DNA from: an uncultured Pseudomonadota bacterium
Lineage (GTDB): Bacteria > Pseudomonadota > Gammaproteobacteria > Burkholderiales > Burkholderiaceae
Assembly: GCA_946480245.1 (NCBI GenBank)
Contig: CAMLIZ010000080.1
Location: 1 to 19,889, forward strand
Direction: 5' to 3'
DNA length: 19,889 nt
The notes beneath the pieces were generated by a model that searched no databases, was not told where the DNA came from, and was given only the letters and a program-made list of their open reading frames with translations. Positions 7,803-15,333 of this stretch are shown here, in pieces. Each line of letters begins with the position of its first letter. The stretch's first letter is position 1. Made by a program: the position numbers and the translations under genes.

Positions 7803-8557
7803 GCCAGCGAGCGGTGGCGCACCACCGCGGTCGTGTGCATCTGCCAGGTGCCGCCGTAGGGGTTGCGGCAGCTCAGCTGGCCATACAGGTGGTGCAGGAT
7901 CTGGCCATCGCCCAAGTACACCGCGCCGTGGTTGGTCACGTTGGCGGCCACCTGCATCAGCACCACGTCGTGCAGCCGTGGAAAGCCGGGCACGCGCACG
8001 AAACCAGCCACCTCGAAGTTCTGCAGGTAGATCTCCTGGCCGGGCTGCCACACGCCGTCGACCAGGCGCCGCTCCCAGAAGCCATCCTCGCGCTCGAAGT
8101 CCGGTAGCTCGATGGCGAGCGTGCGCAGGTAGTAGTCCTGAATCAGCGTGTAGCAGTCCAGCACGCCGAAGGCGAACTCGCGCTGCAGCAGCGGCGCCCG
8201 CCAGCCGCAGGGCTCCAACTGCACGATCACACCGCTGGGCCAGCCTACGATCAGCCACGGCAGCGCGCTCTTCTCGCAGCCCACCCGGTCGGCCATGCTG
8301 GGGTTGGCGCTCGCGTTGGGGTGGCTGTGCACCACTGCCACCACTTCGCCCTGGTCCTCTGCAGCCGCGTAGTCGGCGGGGTCCAGCACGAAACGGTCTT
8401 GCGCTGCTGGCGCTCCGAGCATGTTGCGGCAAGGCCAGTAGTGCAGCGTGGGCACGCCGTGCGGGCGGATCACCAGGCCGCAGCATTCGCGCGGCATCGC
8501 CACTGCAGCAGCGGCGCACAGCTCGGCGCGCAAGTCGTCGGTTAGCTCGATGGGCAT
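7799..8557 (-). CDS. Tail tip protein K-like: JAMM (Mov34/JAB) plus NlpC/P60 domains
   Basis: A 252-residue lambda gpK homologue with two enzyme-type domains. The first (residues 1-125) is a JAMM metallopeptidase with E24 (RECCGLV) and the zinc motif HSHPNASANPSMAD (H77, H79, S87, D90). The second (125-250) is NlpC/P60-like with C135 in GVLDCYTLIQDYY and H210 in NHGAVYLG, plus H222/H223. NlpC/P60 enzymes cut cell-wall peptides, so a role in penetration is likely; in lambda the K protein is needed for tail tip assembly. The stop overlaps the ATG of the I-like gene. The start is ATG with the palindrome/stem-loop leader upstream. Confidence 0.95.
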   Translation of the reverse strand: MPIELTDDLRAELCAAAAVAMPRECCGLVIRPHGVPTLHYWPCRNMLGAPAAQDRFVLDPADYAAAEDQGEVVAVVHSHPNASANPSMADRVGCEKSALPWLIVGWPSGVIVQLEPCGWRAPLLQREFAFGVLDCYTLIQDYYLRTLAIELPDFEREDGFWERRLVDGVWQPGQEIYLQNFEVAGFVRVPGFPRLHDVVLMQVAANVTNHGAVYLGDGQILHHLYGQLSCRNPYGGTWQMHTTAVVRHRSLA

Positions 8558-8559
8558 GC

Positions 8560-8572
8560 GCCGATGCTCGGC
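8560..8572 (-). promoter_or_regulatory. Stem-loop two bases before the K-like ATG
   Basis: The inverted repeat gccga-tgc-tcggc (plus strand) forms a 5-bp stem with a 3-base loop in the mRNA leader and ends two bases before the ATG at 8557. It lies 18 bases after the palindromic word. The protease leader has the same layout (17 bases, 6-bp stem, 3-base loop, 2 bases). No Shine-Dalgarno sequence is visible. Confidence 0.5.
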
Positions 8573-8590
8573 GTGCCCGCCTGGCGCAGG

Positions 8591-8606
8591 TAGTTAAACC
8601 GGTTTA
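8591..8606 (-). promoter_or_regulatory. 16-base palindromic word upstream of the K-like gene (copy 2)
   Basis: The plus-strand word tagttaaaccggttta is identical to the copy at 17830-17845. Here the symmetry extends to a perfect 16-base palindrome, GTTAAACCGGTTTAAC, at 8593-8608. It lies in the gap between L and K, 33 bases before the ATG of K. It is one of very few AT-rich stretches in the region. An operator or activator site for a late promoter is an inference. Confidence 0.6.
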
Positions 8607-8626
8607 ACGCCCACCACGCGGGCCCA

Positions 8627-9349
8627 CTAAACACTGCGTAGCTGGCCGGCTCCAGGGAAGCCGCTGAACGGCAGCTCCTTGTTCATGACGCCGCTCGCGT
8701 CCACCACCTCCCAGCGAAGGCGGCAGCTCTTCAGGCGCTGGCCGCACTTGTCCAGCGCGGGGTCGGTGGTGGGCGTGTCGTCGAGCATCGCCACCGGCCC
8801 GCCCGTGTAGCCGCAATCGGCGCCGCGGTACTGCACCGAGCAGCTGAAGGGGTTCACTTGGCGCCGCGGCAGCATCACGCCTTCCAGGTCGTGGGGGCTG
8901 GCCAGCTCCCACTCCACGAGCAGGCGGTTGCGCGTGCGCACGCGGTCCACCGTCCACGTGTCGTCAGGGTAAGCCGCCGTGGGGTCGGCCTCGTCGTTCA
9001 CCCCGCCGGGGAAGTTCACCGCATCCAGGAAGCGTGCATGCGTACACCGGCGGATCAGCAGCGCGCCCTCCAGGTTGCCGTACTGCCGCAGCAGCACGCT
9101 CACCAACCCGCTCACGTTGGATACGCGCAGCACGGGCCGCGGCAGCGGCCCGCTGCTCACCGCGTCGAAGCCCGTGGCTTCGATCGGGAACGGGTTGTAC
9201 GTGACGCCTTGCCATACCACCGGCTGGCTCAGCTTGTTGGTGCCGTTGTGGTAGTGGAGCACGTCGCCGCCCAGGCCACTCGCGTCCAGCACGTACAACG
9301 TGATCTTGGCGGTGCGCGCCAGCTTGGTGATCTCCTGCGCGATCGTCAT
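8627..9349 (-). CDS. Minor tail protein L-like, iron-sulfur type
   Basis: A 240-residue lambda gpL homologue, a distal tail protein. It starts [20 protein letters not shown], has [18 protein letters not shown], and shows four cysteines in the C-terminal part at residues 170, 179, 202 and 209 ([16 protein letters not shown] and KCGQRLKSC). The spacing of 9, 23 and 7 matches the four-cysteine arrangement of gpL, known to hold a 4Fe-4S cluster. A fifth cysteine at 102 lies outside it. ATGA overlap couples it to M. It stops at 8627 before the gap that carries copy 2 of the palindromic word. Confidence 0.95.
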   Translation of the reverse strand: MTIAQEITKLARTAKITLYVLDASGLGGDVLHYHNGTNKLSQPVVWQGVTYNPFPIEATGFDAVSSGPLPRPVLRVSNVSGLVSVLLRQYGNLEGALLIRRCTHARFLDAVNFPGGVNDEADPTAAYPDDTWTVDRVRTRNRLLVEWELASPHDLEGVMLPRRQVNPFSCSVQYRGADCGYTGGPVAMLDDTPTTDPALDKCGQRLKSCRLRWEVVDASGVMNKELPFSGFPGAGQLRSV

Positions 9350-9693
9350 GGCTCGAACACCTGCTCGAACACCGCGGTGATGTCGCTCTTGCCCCAGGTG
9401 TCACTCTGCGTGCGGCGCCAGCTGCGCGCCACCACCTTGATCTCGGCGGTGTGCCACAGCGGCGTCCAGCCGAACGAATCCACGCCGGCGGCGGCGCGGA
9501 AGTACTCCACCATGTCGGTGGCGATGTCGTCGTCCACGTCGCGGAACACCACGTCCCACTTCTGCGTGATCGGGTTCAGCCCGTCGGGCTCCCGCTCCTC
9601 GTAGCCGTCACCGAAGCGCGTGGCCTTGACGCGCGGCTGCTCGTCCAGCGAGGTGCTGGCGCTCTCCACCCAGTCAAACGGTGCCAGGCTCAT
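9346..9693 (-). CDS. Minor tail protein M-like
   Basis: A 115-residue phage minor tail protein (lambda gpM family). Visible are PFDWVESASTSLDEQPRV, the RFGDGYEEREPDGLNPITQK block that marks the family, WDVVFRDVD, and FGWTPLWHT near the middle, with a C-terminal [10 protein letters not shown]. In lambda it is part of the tail tip. The gene starts three bases after the tape measure stop and overlaps L by ATGA. Confidence 0.92.
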   Translation of the reverse strand: MSLAPFDWVESASTSLDEQPRVKATRFGDGYEEREPDGLNPITQKWDVVFRDVDDDIATDMVEYFRAAAGVDSFGWTPLWHTAEIKVVARSWRRTQSDTWGKSDITAVFEQVFEP

Positions 9694-9696
9694 GGC

Positions 9697-12627
9697 TTAC
9701 CCCCTTGCCAGTACGCCGCCTTGGCGGCTCTGCTCTGCGGCCCACTGCTCGATCGACGTGCGCACCACGCGCGCCAGCGCGGTACCGGCGCCCTGCAGTT
9801 GCCCGTTGTCGCCCTGCGCTCCCTGCACCTGCACGCTGATGCTCACGTCGCCGATGCCGCTGCGCAGGTTGTTCATGTGGCGCGGGTCATCCTTCGTCAG
9901 CACCTCCTCGCCCACCTGCAGCACGGCCGGCACCTCGTTGGGTGCCAGGCCGGCGATGCCGCCGGAGTGGTAGCGGGGGGCGTAGGCGAACGCTGCGAGC
10001 GGCATGCTGCGCGCAGTGCCGCCGGCGCCAACGATGCCGCCGCTGTGGAACTGCGATGCGATGAACTGCGCCGCCGCGGCCCAGAAGCCGTTGGATCCGC
10101 TGCCGCCATTTGCACCCGCCGAGCCGCCGCTGCCACCGGAGGGAAACAGCGAGTCCACGAGCTGCTCGCCCAGCCGCTTCGCAATGAGGTCAAGCAGGCT
10201 GCGCGCCACGCTCAACGCAAAGTCCTGCACCGCCTCCTTTGCCTTCTTCGTCTTGGTGGTGATGTCCACCAGGAACTGCGAGAAGCCGTTCTGCGTGCTG
10301 GTCCGCAGCACCTTTTCCAGCTCGGTCTGCTGGAACTTGAGAACGTCGATCTGCTGCTTGGCCCCTTGCGCGTCGTTGCGCTCGGCCGGCGTGGCGGCGA
10401 TCTGCTGCTGTAGCTGCAGGATCCGTTCCAGCTGCGGAATCGCCTGCGCACGGGCCGCGAACTTCTTCCTCTCCCCGTCGCTCGTGGTGATGGCGCCGCG
10501 CTCCACCTCGGCGTCGATCGCCTGCTCCTGCAGCTGCAGCGCCTGCTGCAGGTCGGCCAGCTGTGCCTGGAAGCTGGCCACTCGCGCCTGGCGCGCCTGC
10601 TCGTCGATGGCGGCCTGGCTTTCGCGTGCCAGGGCCTTCAGCTGGGTCTCAAGCGCGGCCTTCTGCGCCGGGTCCACCGCGAGGCTGATTCGCAGCGTGA
10701 GGTCGCGCTCCAGGTCGGCGGCCTGCTGCCGCAGCTCGGCCACCTTGGCAGCGGCCTCGGCGTCGGCGCGGGCCTGCGGGTCCGTCTCACGCAAAGCCCT
10801 TGCGCCGGCGTTCTGCTGCGCCAGCTGGCGCACCTGCTGCATGGCCTGCTGCCAGATCTGCGCCCAGGCGGTGGCGTTGTCGCGCGCCGTGTTCAGCGCG
10901 TCGGCCTCCACGATGGTGCGGCCTTCGGTGCCGGCCTGCCGCAGCTTGGCCTCCAGGCCGAGCAGCTGCGCCTCGATCTGGCTCACTTTGGCCTGCTTGG
11001 CCAGCTCGTCCACCGGTTTCTCGGTAACGCGTGCCTGCTCGATCTGCAGCTGCCGTTCCAGGGCTGCCTTTTGCGCAGCCAGGCGCTGCTGATCGATTGC
11101 GTTGAGCTGCAGCGCCTGGTCGCGCGCGCTCAGCAGCCCGTTGGCATACGAACGCTCCACCAGCGCCTGGCGTTGGTCGAGGAAGCCCTCCTGCTGCGCC
11201 AGCAGCTTCTGAGTGCCCGCAAGGTCCACCTCGGCCAGCGCATCCTGGTACTGCTTGCTGGCCTCCAGCAGCTTCTGGTTCTCCTCCTGCTGCGCCGCAC
11301 TCTTGTCGGCAGCACGCTGGCGGATCCGCGCCAGCTCGCGCTTGGCCTCGTTGAGGTCCGCGCTCACCTGGTCGATCTGATTCTGCGTCTCACCCTGGCC
11401 CACGCCGATGGCGATGCGGCCGCCTCGAGCTTTCAGCTGCTCCAGCTCCAGCAGCCTGGCCGTGAGCGACTGGATGCTCTTCTCCAGTGCCTGCTCTGGC
11501 GTCTCGTCGCGCCCGATCGCGCGCATCTTGTCCAGCGTGTCGGACACCGCCTTGCCCACGGCCAGCCACAGGCGCTGCAGGGTGCCCAGTGAATGCGCGG
11601 TGCGGCCCTCGATCGTGCTCGACAGCTCGTTCAGCGCTACGCGCATCGCCTCCTGCGAGCGGCCCTGCGCTTCAAGCGAGCGGATGTACTCGTACTGCGT
11701 GGCCGTGAGGAAGTTGTAGCTGCGGTTGAGCTGCAGCGCGCCCGCGGCCACGTTGGTGGAAAGGCCGTCCAGCTCCTTCTGCACTTCCTCGGCCGAGCGG
11801 CCGGAGAGCTTGCTGATGGCAGTGATCGCGCGCCCCGCCGCACCCAGGGTCGAATCCACATACTGCCCGGTGGCCACCAGGGAGATCAGCGTCTCGCGCA
11901 CGCTGTTGATCGACACCTGCTGCTCGGCCGCGATGGTCTCGGCCAGGTGGCCCACCTGGTCGGCTGTCTGGCCCGCTGCCTCGCCGGTGAGCGCCAGCTG
12001 GCGGCGCAGCTCGGCGCTCTGCCGGCTGCCCTGCAGCGCCTGCACGGCCACGGTGGCAATCGCGCCCACCATCAGGCCCAGCCCGATGTTCAGTGGCGTG
12101 AGCAGGCTGCGCAGGACCGTCATCGCCCGTCCCATGCCGCCGAGCACGTCGACCACCTGGCCACCTTGCTGCGTGAACACCTGCAGCACGCTCTGGCCGT
12201 TGGCCAGGCCGGTCACGATGTCGGTGATCTGCGGGCTGAGCTGCCGCATCTCGTTGGCGGTGAGCTTCACGCTCTTGCCGGCGTCGTCGCTCGCGCCCTG
12301 GAAGCCGCCCAGGCGCTGGCGCAGCGCCAGCAGCTGCGCCCCCAGTGCCTTGGCGCGCTCGGTCAGCAGCGCAAGCGGCGCGCCGCCGTCCCCCTGGCCC
12401 GCGCCGCCGGCGGGCGATGTGGTCACCGCATCGAGCTGCTTGCGCAGCGCTAGCAGCTGCGCGCCCAGCCGCGCGGCGCCGTCGCTCAGAGGTTTCAGCG
12501 GCGAGGTGCCACCGCTCGGCGCGGCGGTGCCGCCGTTCACGCTCTGCACCTCGCGCTTGAGCTGTGAGAGCGCGGAGAACACCGCGTCGAACAGCGGTGT
12601 GATGCGCAGCTTTGCTTCGATGGTCAT
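9697..12627 (-). CDS. Tail tape measure protein (lambda gpH-like)
   Basis: A 976-residue tape measure protein, which sets tail length and lies inside the tube. The order is: an N-terminal segment of heptad/alanine-rich repeats with LGAQLLALRKQLDAV-type units at about residues 50-110, a hydrophobic stretch around residues 168-198 (LNIGLGLMVGAIATVAVQAL) likely to insert in membrane, then long coiled-coil helices rich in Gln, Ala, Leu and Glu to about residue 780. The C-terminal part has FSQFLVDITTKTKKAKEAVQ, SLLDLIAKRLGEQLV, a Gly/Ser linker and the FHSGGIVG...YHSGGIAGL repeat with VGEEVLTKDDPRHMNN, typical of lambdoid tape measure C-termini. It follows the chaperones by four bases and precedes M. 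Confidence 0.96.
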   Translation of the reverse strand: MTIEAKLRITPLFDAVFSALSQLKREVQSVNGGTAAPSGGTSPLKPLSDGAARLGAQLLALRKQLDAVTTSPAGGAGQGDGGAPLALLTERAKALGAQLLALRQRLGGFQGASDDAGKSVKLTANEMRQLSPQITDIVTGLANGQSVLQVFTQQGGQVVDVLGGMGRAMTVLRSLLTPLNIGLGLMVGAIATVAVQALQGSRQSAELRRQLALTGEAAGQTADQVGHLAETIAAEQQVSINSVRETLISLVATGQYVDSTLGAAGRAITAISKLSGRSAEEVQKELDGLSTNVAAGALQLNRSYNFLTATQYEYIRSLEAQGRSQEAMRVALNELSSTIEGRTAHSLGTLQRLWLAVGKAVSDTLDKMRAIGRDETPEQALEKSIQSLTARLLELEQLKARGGRIAIGVGQGETQNQIDQVSADLNEAKRELARIRQRAADKSAAQQEENQKLLEASKQYQDALAEVDLAGTQKLLAQQEGFLDQRQALVERSYANGLLSARDQALQLNAIDQQRLAAQKAALERQLQIEQARVTEKPVDELAKQAKVSQIEAQLLGLEAKLRQAGTEGRTIVEADALNTARDNATAWAQIWQQAMQQVRQLAQQNAGARALRETDPQARADAEAAAKVAELRQQAADLERDLTLRISLAVDPAQKAALETQLKALARESQAAIDEQARQARVASFQAQLADLQQALQLQEQAIDAEVERGAITTSDGERKKFAARAQAIPQLERILQLQQQIAATPAERNDAQGAKQQIDVLKFQQTELEKVLRTSTQNGFSQFLVDITTKTKKAKEAVQDFALSVARSLLDLIAKRLGEQLVDSLFPSGGSGGSAGANGGSGSNGFWAAAAQFIASQFHSGGIVGAGGTARSMPLAAFAYAPRYHSGGIAGLAPNEVPAVLQVGEEVLTKDDPRHMNNLRSGIGDVSISVQVQGAQGDNGQLQGAGTALARVVRTSIEQWAAEQSRQGGVLARG

Positions 12628-12631
12628 CGCG

Positions 12632-13272
12632 TCACTCGTCGCTCAGCGCCTGCAGCGCGTTCTTCAGGCCGTCGCCGCCGTTGAAGCCCAGGTGCGCAGC
12701 CAGCAGCTGCATGCGGTCGCGGCGCCTGTCGCGCTTGAGGCTGCGCTCCAGGTAGCCGCGAAACTGCTGCAGCGTGTAGCCCAGGATGTCCGCGTGCCGG
12801 TGCCCGTGCGCCGTCAGCTGCTCGAAGGCGTCTGCCCAGCCGAAGGGCTTGCCGCTTGGCTTGGCGACGCCAGGGCCTCGAACGTGCGCCGCAGCCCCGG
12901 CATCGCCCGCACGAAAAAATCGCGGTTCACCTGGAAGCACACCGCCGCCAGCTGCGCAAAGCGATCGATGTACAGCGCGCTCACCGATGCGCTGGTCCTG
13001 CGGCTGCACAGCGCCACCGCGTCGACCACGCGCGGCCCGTGCTCGCCGCACAGACGCACCAGCGTGGCAACGTCTCCAGGCTGGAACTGGTTGGCCGCCA
13101 GGCGTGCCAGCGTGGGCTCGTCCAGCCGCAGCAGCTCGCCGAACATCGGCTCCACAGTGCGCAGCAGCGCGGGCATCTCGCCCACGGTCACCGGCGTAAT
13201 GGTGATGTCCTCCCCTTCGAGCGGGAAGGTCACCGACAGCGGTTGCACGAACTCGATCGATGGATCAGCCAT
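12632..13272 (-). CDS. Tail assembly chaperone, frameshifted long form (lambda gpGT-like)
   Basis: This product is made if ribosomes slip -1 at 12913-12919: residues 1-120 are shared with the short form, then 93 residues follow from the -1 frame (12913 down to 12632), about 213 in all. The extension contains protein-like sequence, GKPFGWADAFEQLTAHGHRH, ADILGYTLQQFRGYLERS, then RMQLLAAHLGFNGGDGLKN and a final LQALSDE. That this end looks like a chaperone T-domain while having no credible start of its own is the main evidence. The TGA is next to the tape measure ATG. In lambda the ratio of the two forms matters for tail assembly. Confidence 0.8.
12814..13272 (-). CDS. Tail assembly chaperone, short form (lambda gpG-like)
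   Basis: A 152-residue protein between the tube and tape measure genes, where siphoviruses encode tail assembly chaperones. It starts MADPSIEFVQPLSVTFPLEG, contains PVTVGEMPALLRTVEPMFGE and LARLAANQFQPGDVATLVRL, and ends in a low-complexity serine/proline tail (after residue about 135), as expected for a frame read past its frameshift site. I chose ATG at 13272, with GAGG five bases upstream, over the TTG at 13275. The short form binds tape measure protein during tail assembly in the lambda model. Confidence 0.82.
   Translation of the reverse strand: MADPSIEFVQPLSVTFPLEGEDITITPVTVGEMPALLRTVEPMFGELLRLDEPTLARLAANQFQPGDVATLVRLCGEHGPRVVDAVALCSRRTSASVSALYIDRFAQLAAVCFQVNRDFFVRAMPGLRRTFEALASPSQAASPSAGQTPSSS
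12913..12919 (-). promoter_or_regulatory. -1 ribosomal frameshift slippery site T TTT TTC
   Basis: On the coding strand the sequence GAT TTT TTC gives a perfect X XXY YYZ heptamer, T TTT TTC, in the zero frame of the chaperone gene (Asp-Phe-Phe at residues 118-120). Two Phe tRNAs can re-pair fully after a -1 slip. The -1 frame is then open through 12632, where the extension ends four bases before the tape measure gene. Position and frame match the G/GT system of lambda and many long-tailed phages. Confidence 0.85.
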
Positions 13273-13279
13273 CAACGCC

Positions 13280-14044
13280 TCACTCGATCGTGCTCGGCAC
13301 GGTGAACTTGAAGTACTGCCCGCCCACGTCGGCCGCCAGGCGCCCGGTGTCCTGCAGCACAGTGCCGGTGAACGTGAAGTCCACGTAGTCGTTGCTGAGG
13401 AAGTCGATCACCTGGCTGGCTGGGAAGCGCGCGCGGTACACGTCCAAGATGCCGCGCTCGCCGGTGTCCACGTTGGTGCCGCGCAGCACAAGCCACTGCT
13501 CCAGCTCGGTCACGGCCAGGCCGGCGATCACGGCCACCGCGCCCTTGTCGTACGCCACATGAAAAGGCTGCACGTACGGGCCGCCCGTGGTGATGTCCAG
13601 CAGCTTGATCGAGCCGGCGAACGCGTCGAGCTCGTACTGGTCGGCGGCCAGCGTCTTGGGGCTGCCGGTGGAGTCGGTCACCACCACGTTGCTCACGTTC
13701 TTGTCGGGCAGCGCGATCAGGTCGCCCACCACCATGCCGGTTTCCGAGGCATGCGTGAGCGCGGTGCTCGCCGTCACCGAGTCGATGCGCCCGCCCACGG
13801 CCAGCGCGAAGTTCTTCTTGTTGAACTCGTCGCTGGTCAACTCGATGGTGGCGCCGGTGGCCTGCGTCATACGGCGCAGCGGCCCGCGGGAAGTGTCCAT
13901 CGCGCTGTTGCGCTCCACTGCCTTCGGGTCGAAGCGGATGCTCAGCTTGGGGCAGTTGCCCACGAAGCGGCCGATGCCCTGCGTGCCGCCCGGCAGGCGC
14001 GGGTAGAGGTCGACGAGGCCGACGCCAGAGAAGCCTTGGGACAT
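13280..14044 (-). CDS. Major tail tube protein (siphovirus type)
   Basis: A 254-residue protein starting MSQGFSGVGLVDLYPRLPG, followed by a beta-rich body with KLSIRFDPKAVER, ATIELTSDEFNKKNFALAVG, PFHVAYDKGAVAVIAGL, DVYRARFPASQVIDFLSND and VDFTFTGTVLQD. It resembles tail tube proteins of D3112/B3-type phages: the E-F-N-K-K-N-F block and the final 'G..L..D' end are typical. It marks the switch from Mu-like head genes to a lambda-like flexible tail; no sheath gene is present. The ATG has AGGAG at 14051-14055, a strong site fitting a high-copy protein. Its TGA lies seven bases before the next ATG, next to that gene's ribosome site. Confidence 0.88.
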   Translation of the reverse strand: MSQGFSGVGLVDLYPRLPGGTQGIGRFVGNCPKLSIRFDPKAVERNSAMDTSRGPLRRMTQATGATIELTSDEFNKKNFALAVGGRIDSVTASTALTHASETGMVVGDLIALPDKNVSNVVVTDSTGSPKTLAADQYELDAFAGSIKLLDITTGGPYVQPFHVAYDKGAVAVIAGLAVTELEQWLVLRGTNVDTGERGILDVYRARFPASQVIDFLSNDYVDFTFTGTVLQDTGRLAADVGGQYFKFTVPSTIE

Positions 14045-14068
14045 GATGGTCTCCTGTGAAAACGCTCG

Positions 14069-14518
14069 CTACAGCGCGAGCTGGATCTCGAATGAAAGCG
14101 GGTACAGCCCGCTCGCGGGCTTGTAGTCCGGCGCGGGGCCTTGCGTGCGCACCAGCGGCCGCAGCCCGCCCGGGGGCACCCAGCCGGCCAATGCCTTGTG
14201 CACCTGCATCAGCACCGCGCCGGCCTCCGTGTTGCGGGCGTCCTTCCTGGCCTGGCTCGCGTTGCGCACCTTGAGCCACACGATCCAGCGCTGGTAGAGC
14301 TTCTGGCTCGCGCCGTTCGCCGCGCGGCCCGCCTCCGTGGTGTCGAAGCGGTCGCCGCCCCACATCACGTACAGCACGCGCGGGCGCATGTCCGCGTCAT
14401 CGCGCGCCTGCGCCATGTCCTCGATGCCCTCCACCGGCGTGCCCGTCACCTGGTCGGCCAGGCGCGCCAGCACCAGCGGCCCCACGAAGAGGTAGTCGGC
14501 ATCGATCGCGCGGCTCAC
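14069..14518 (-). CDS. gp37-like protein (tail terminator/connector candidate)
   Basis: A 149-residue protein in the Mu gp37 (DUF1834-like) position. It starts MSRAIDADYLFVGPLVLARL, has RPRVLYVMWGGDRF and YQRWIVWLKVRN, and ends with YKPASGLYPLSFEIQLAL, a beta-rich end typical of tail terminator folds. Position between the connector and tube genes supports a role closing the tail end that joins the head. The family is less distinctive than its neighbours, so the functional name is inference. It is coupled to the previous gene by ATGA and followed by 24 bases before the tube gene. Confidence 0.75.
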   Translation of the reverse strand: MSRAIDADYLFVGPLVLARLADQVTGTPVEGIEDMAQARDDADMRPRVLYVMWGGDRFDTTEAGRAANGASQKLYQRWIVWLKVRNASQARKDARNTEAGAVLMQVHKALAGWVPPGGLRPLVRTQGPAPDYKPASGLYPLSFEIQLAL

Positions 14519-14967
14519 AGGCAGCGACTCCAGCTGCTCGTGTCACCGCCGAACTCGGCGTCGCGACCCATCACCTTGGTGCCTGGGTCGAAGCTCACGC
14601 TGCCCAGCCCGGCCTGCGCGGGCGCCGCATCCGGCGGCGTCATCGTGATGTCACCGGTGGCCACGCGGCGGAAGTAGTCGATCGCGCCCTTGTAGTCCAT
14701 GCGCGCCAGCTCGTCGGCCGCGGCACCGAGCAGCAGGTAGTACGCGATGCGGCAGCAGTACACCTTCACCACTGCGGGCGGGTCGGCCAGCGGCACGCTC
14801 ATGCGGCCGGCCAGGTAGCCGTCAATCTCGGCCGATGCGTCGGCCAGCTTGCTGTCGAGCACCGCGCCCACCACCGCGCCGGTCATCGGCTCGTTGATGT
14901 CGGTCAGCTGCACCAGCTTCGGCAAGCCGTAGCGGTCCTGCATGTCCTGTTGCGTGGCGTACGGCAT
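14515..14967 (-). CDS. gp36-like protein, DUF1320 (head-tail connector)
   Basis: A 150-residue DUF1320 protein. Typical blocks are the N-terminal MPYATQQDMQDRYG, then LVQLTDINEPMTGAV, the ASAEIDGYLAGRMSVPL core, CCRIAYYLL and YFRRVATGDITM. The family includes Mu gp36 and is thought to sit at the head-tail connector (compare HK97 gp6-type adaptors); the exact role is inferred. Its stop overlaps the ATG of the gp37-like gene (ATGA at 14515-14518), which implies translational coupling. The C-terminus ends SSWSRCL. Confidence 0.9.
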   Translation of the reverse strand: MPYATQQDMQDRYGLPKLVQLTDINEPMTGAVVGAVLDSKLADASAEIDGYLAGRMSVPLADPPAVVKVYCCRIAYYLLLGAAADELARMDYKGAIDYFRRVATGDITMTPPDAAPAQAGLGSVSFDPGTKVMGRDAEFGGDTSSWSRCL

Positions 14968-15079
14968 GGTGCTGGCGTTCGTTGCTGGGCCGCCCCCGTG
15001 CGGCGGTTCCCCTCAGCAGGGCTCGCGATGGCGAGGGCACGGGCCCCGCCAACGTCATCGCCCCATCACGGGGGGTGTA
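14968..15079 (-). other. Gap with three short hairpins between gp35-like and gp36-like genes
   Basis: A 112-base non-coding stretch in an otherwise tight gene order. Three small perfect stems are visible on either strand: cccc/gggg at 15061-15073, ctcgc/gcgag with a 4-base loop at 15022-15035, and gccgc/gcggc at 14989-15004. None is followed by a T-run, so a classical terminator is not supported. The next gene's ATG at 14967 has only GGGGAA/AACGA-type weak ribosome sequence. The stems may be an mRNA processing or attenuation region, or chance in GC-rich DNA. Confidence 0.4.
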
Positions 15080-15295
15080 TTAGGTGCTGGGCTCGATGTC
15101 CACCTCGTGCGCCACCAGCATCGGCTCGTTGGTGATCGCTTCCACCTGGTCGGGCGTGAGCTCGCTCAGGGGCACGATGGTGGCCTCGGGGCCGAACTGG
15201 CGGCCGGCGCGGCAGAAGCCGATTGCGCTGCGCGCAACGACCTTGAGGCCTCGGGTCGCCGGGCCGGCCGGCGTGCTCTTGCGTTGAGTGGCCAT
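15080..15295 (-). CDS. Small Mu-like structural-region protein (HI1506/gp35-like)
   Basis: A 71-residue protein directly after the capsid gene. It matches the pattern of the HI1506-related FluMu proteins found at this position in Mu-like phages: a short basic N-terminus, the block FCRAGRQFGPE, then PLSELTPDQVEAI and EPMLVAHEVD. The function of the family is not known to me; its place between capsid and DUF1320 suggests a head or connector role. The ATG at 15293-15295 has GGAGAG upstream. It ends with TAA about 110 bases before the next gene, in front of a cluster of small hairpins. Confidence 0.8.
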   Translation of the reverse strand: MATQRKSTPAGPATRGLKVVARSAIGFCRAGRQFGPEATIVPLSELTPDQVEAITNEPMLVAHEVDIEPST

Positions 15296-15333
15296 GTGGC
15301 TCTCCGTTGGGTTGCAGTGCTACGGCGGCCGCG

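Noticed and set aside
7149..8519. 456-codon version of the I-like protein
   Set aside because: The first 240 codons overlap K out of frame and are arginine/alanine-rich without family pattern; the ATG at 7802 overlapping the K stop is the natural start.
11726..14059. Long plus-strand open frame of 777 codons opposite tape measure, chaperone and tube genes
   Set aside because: Crosses several well supported minus-strand genes and has low-complexity Ser/Ala/Arg composition; antisense shadow.
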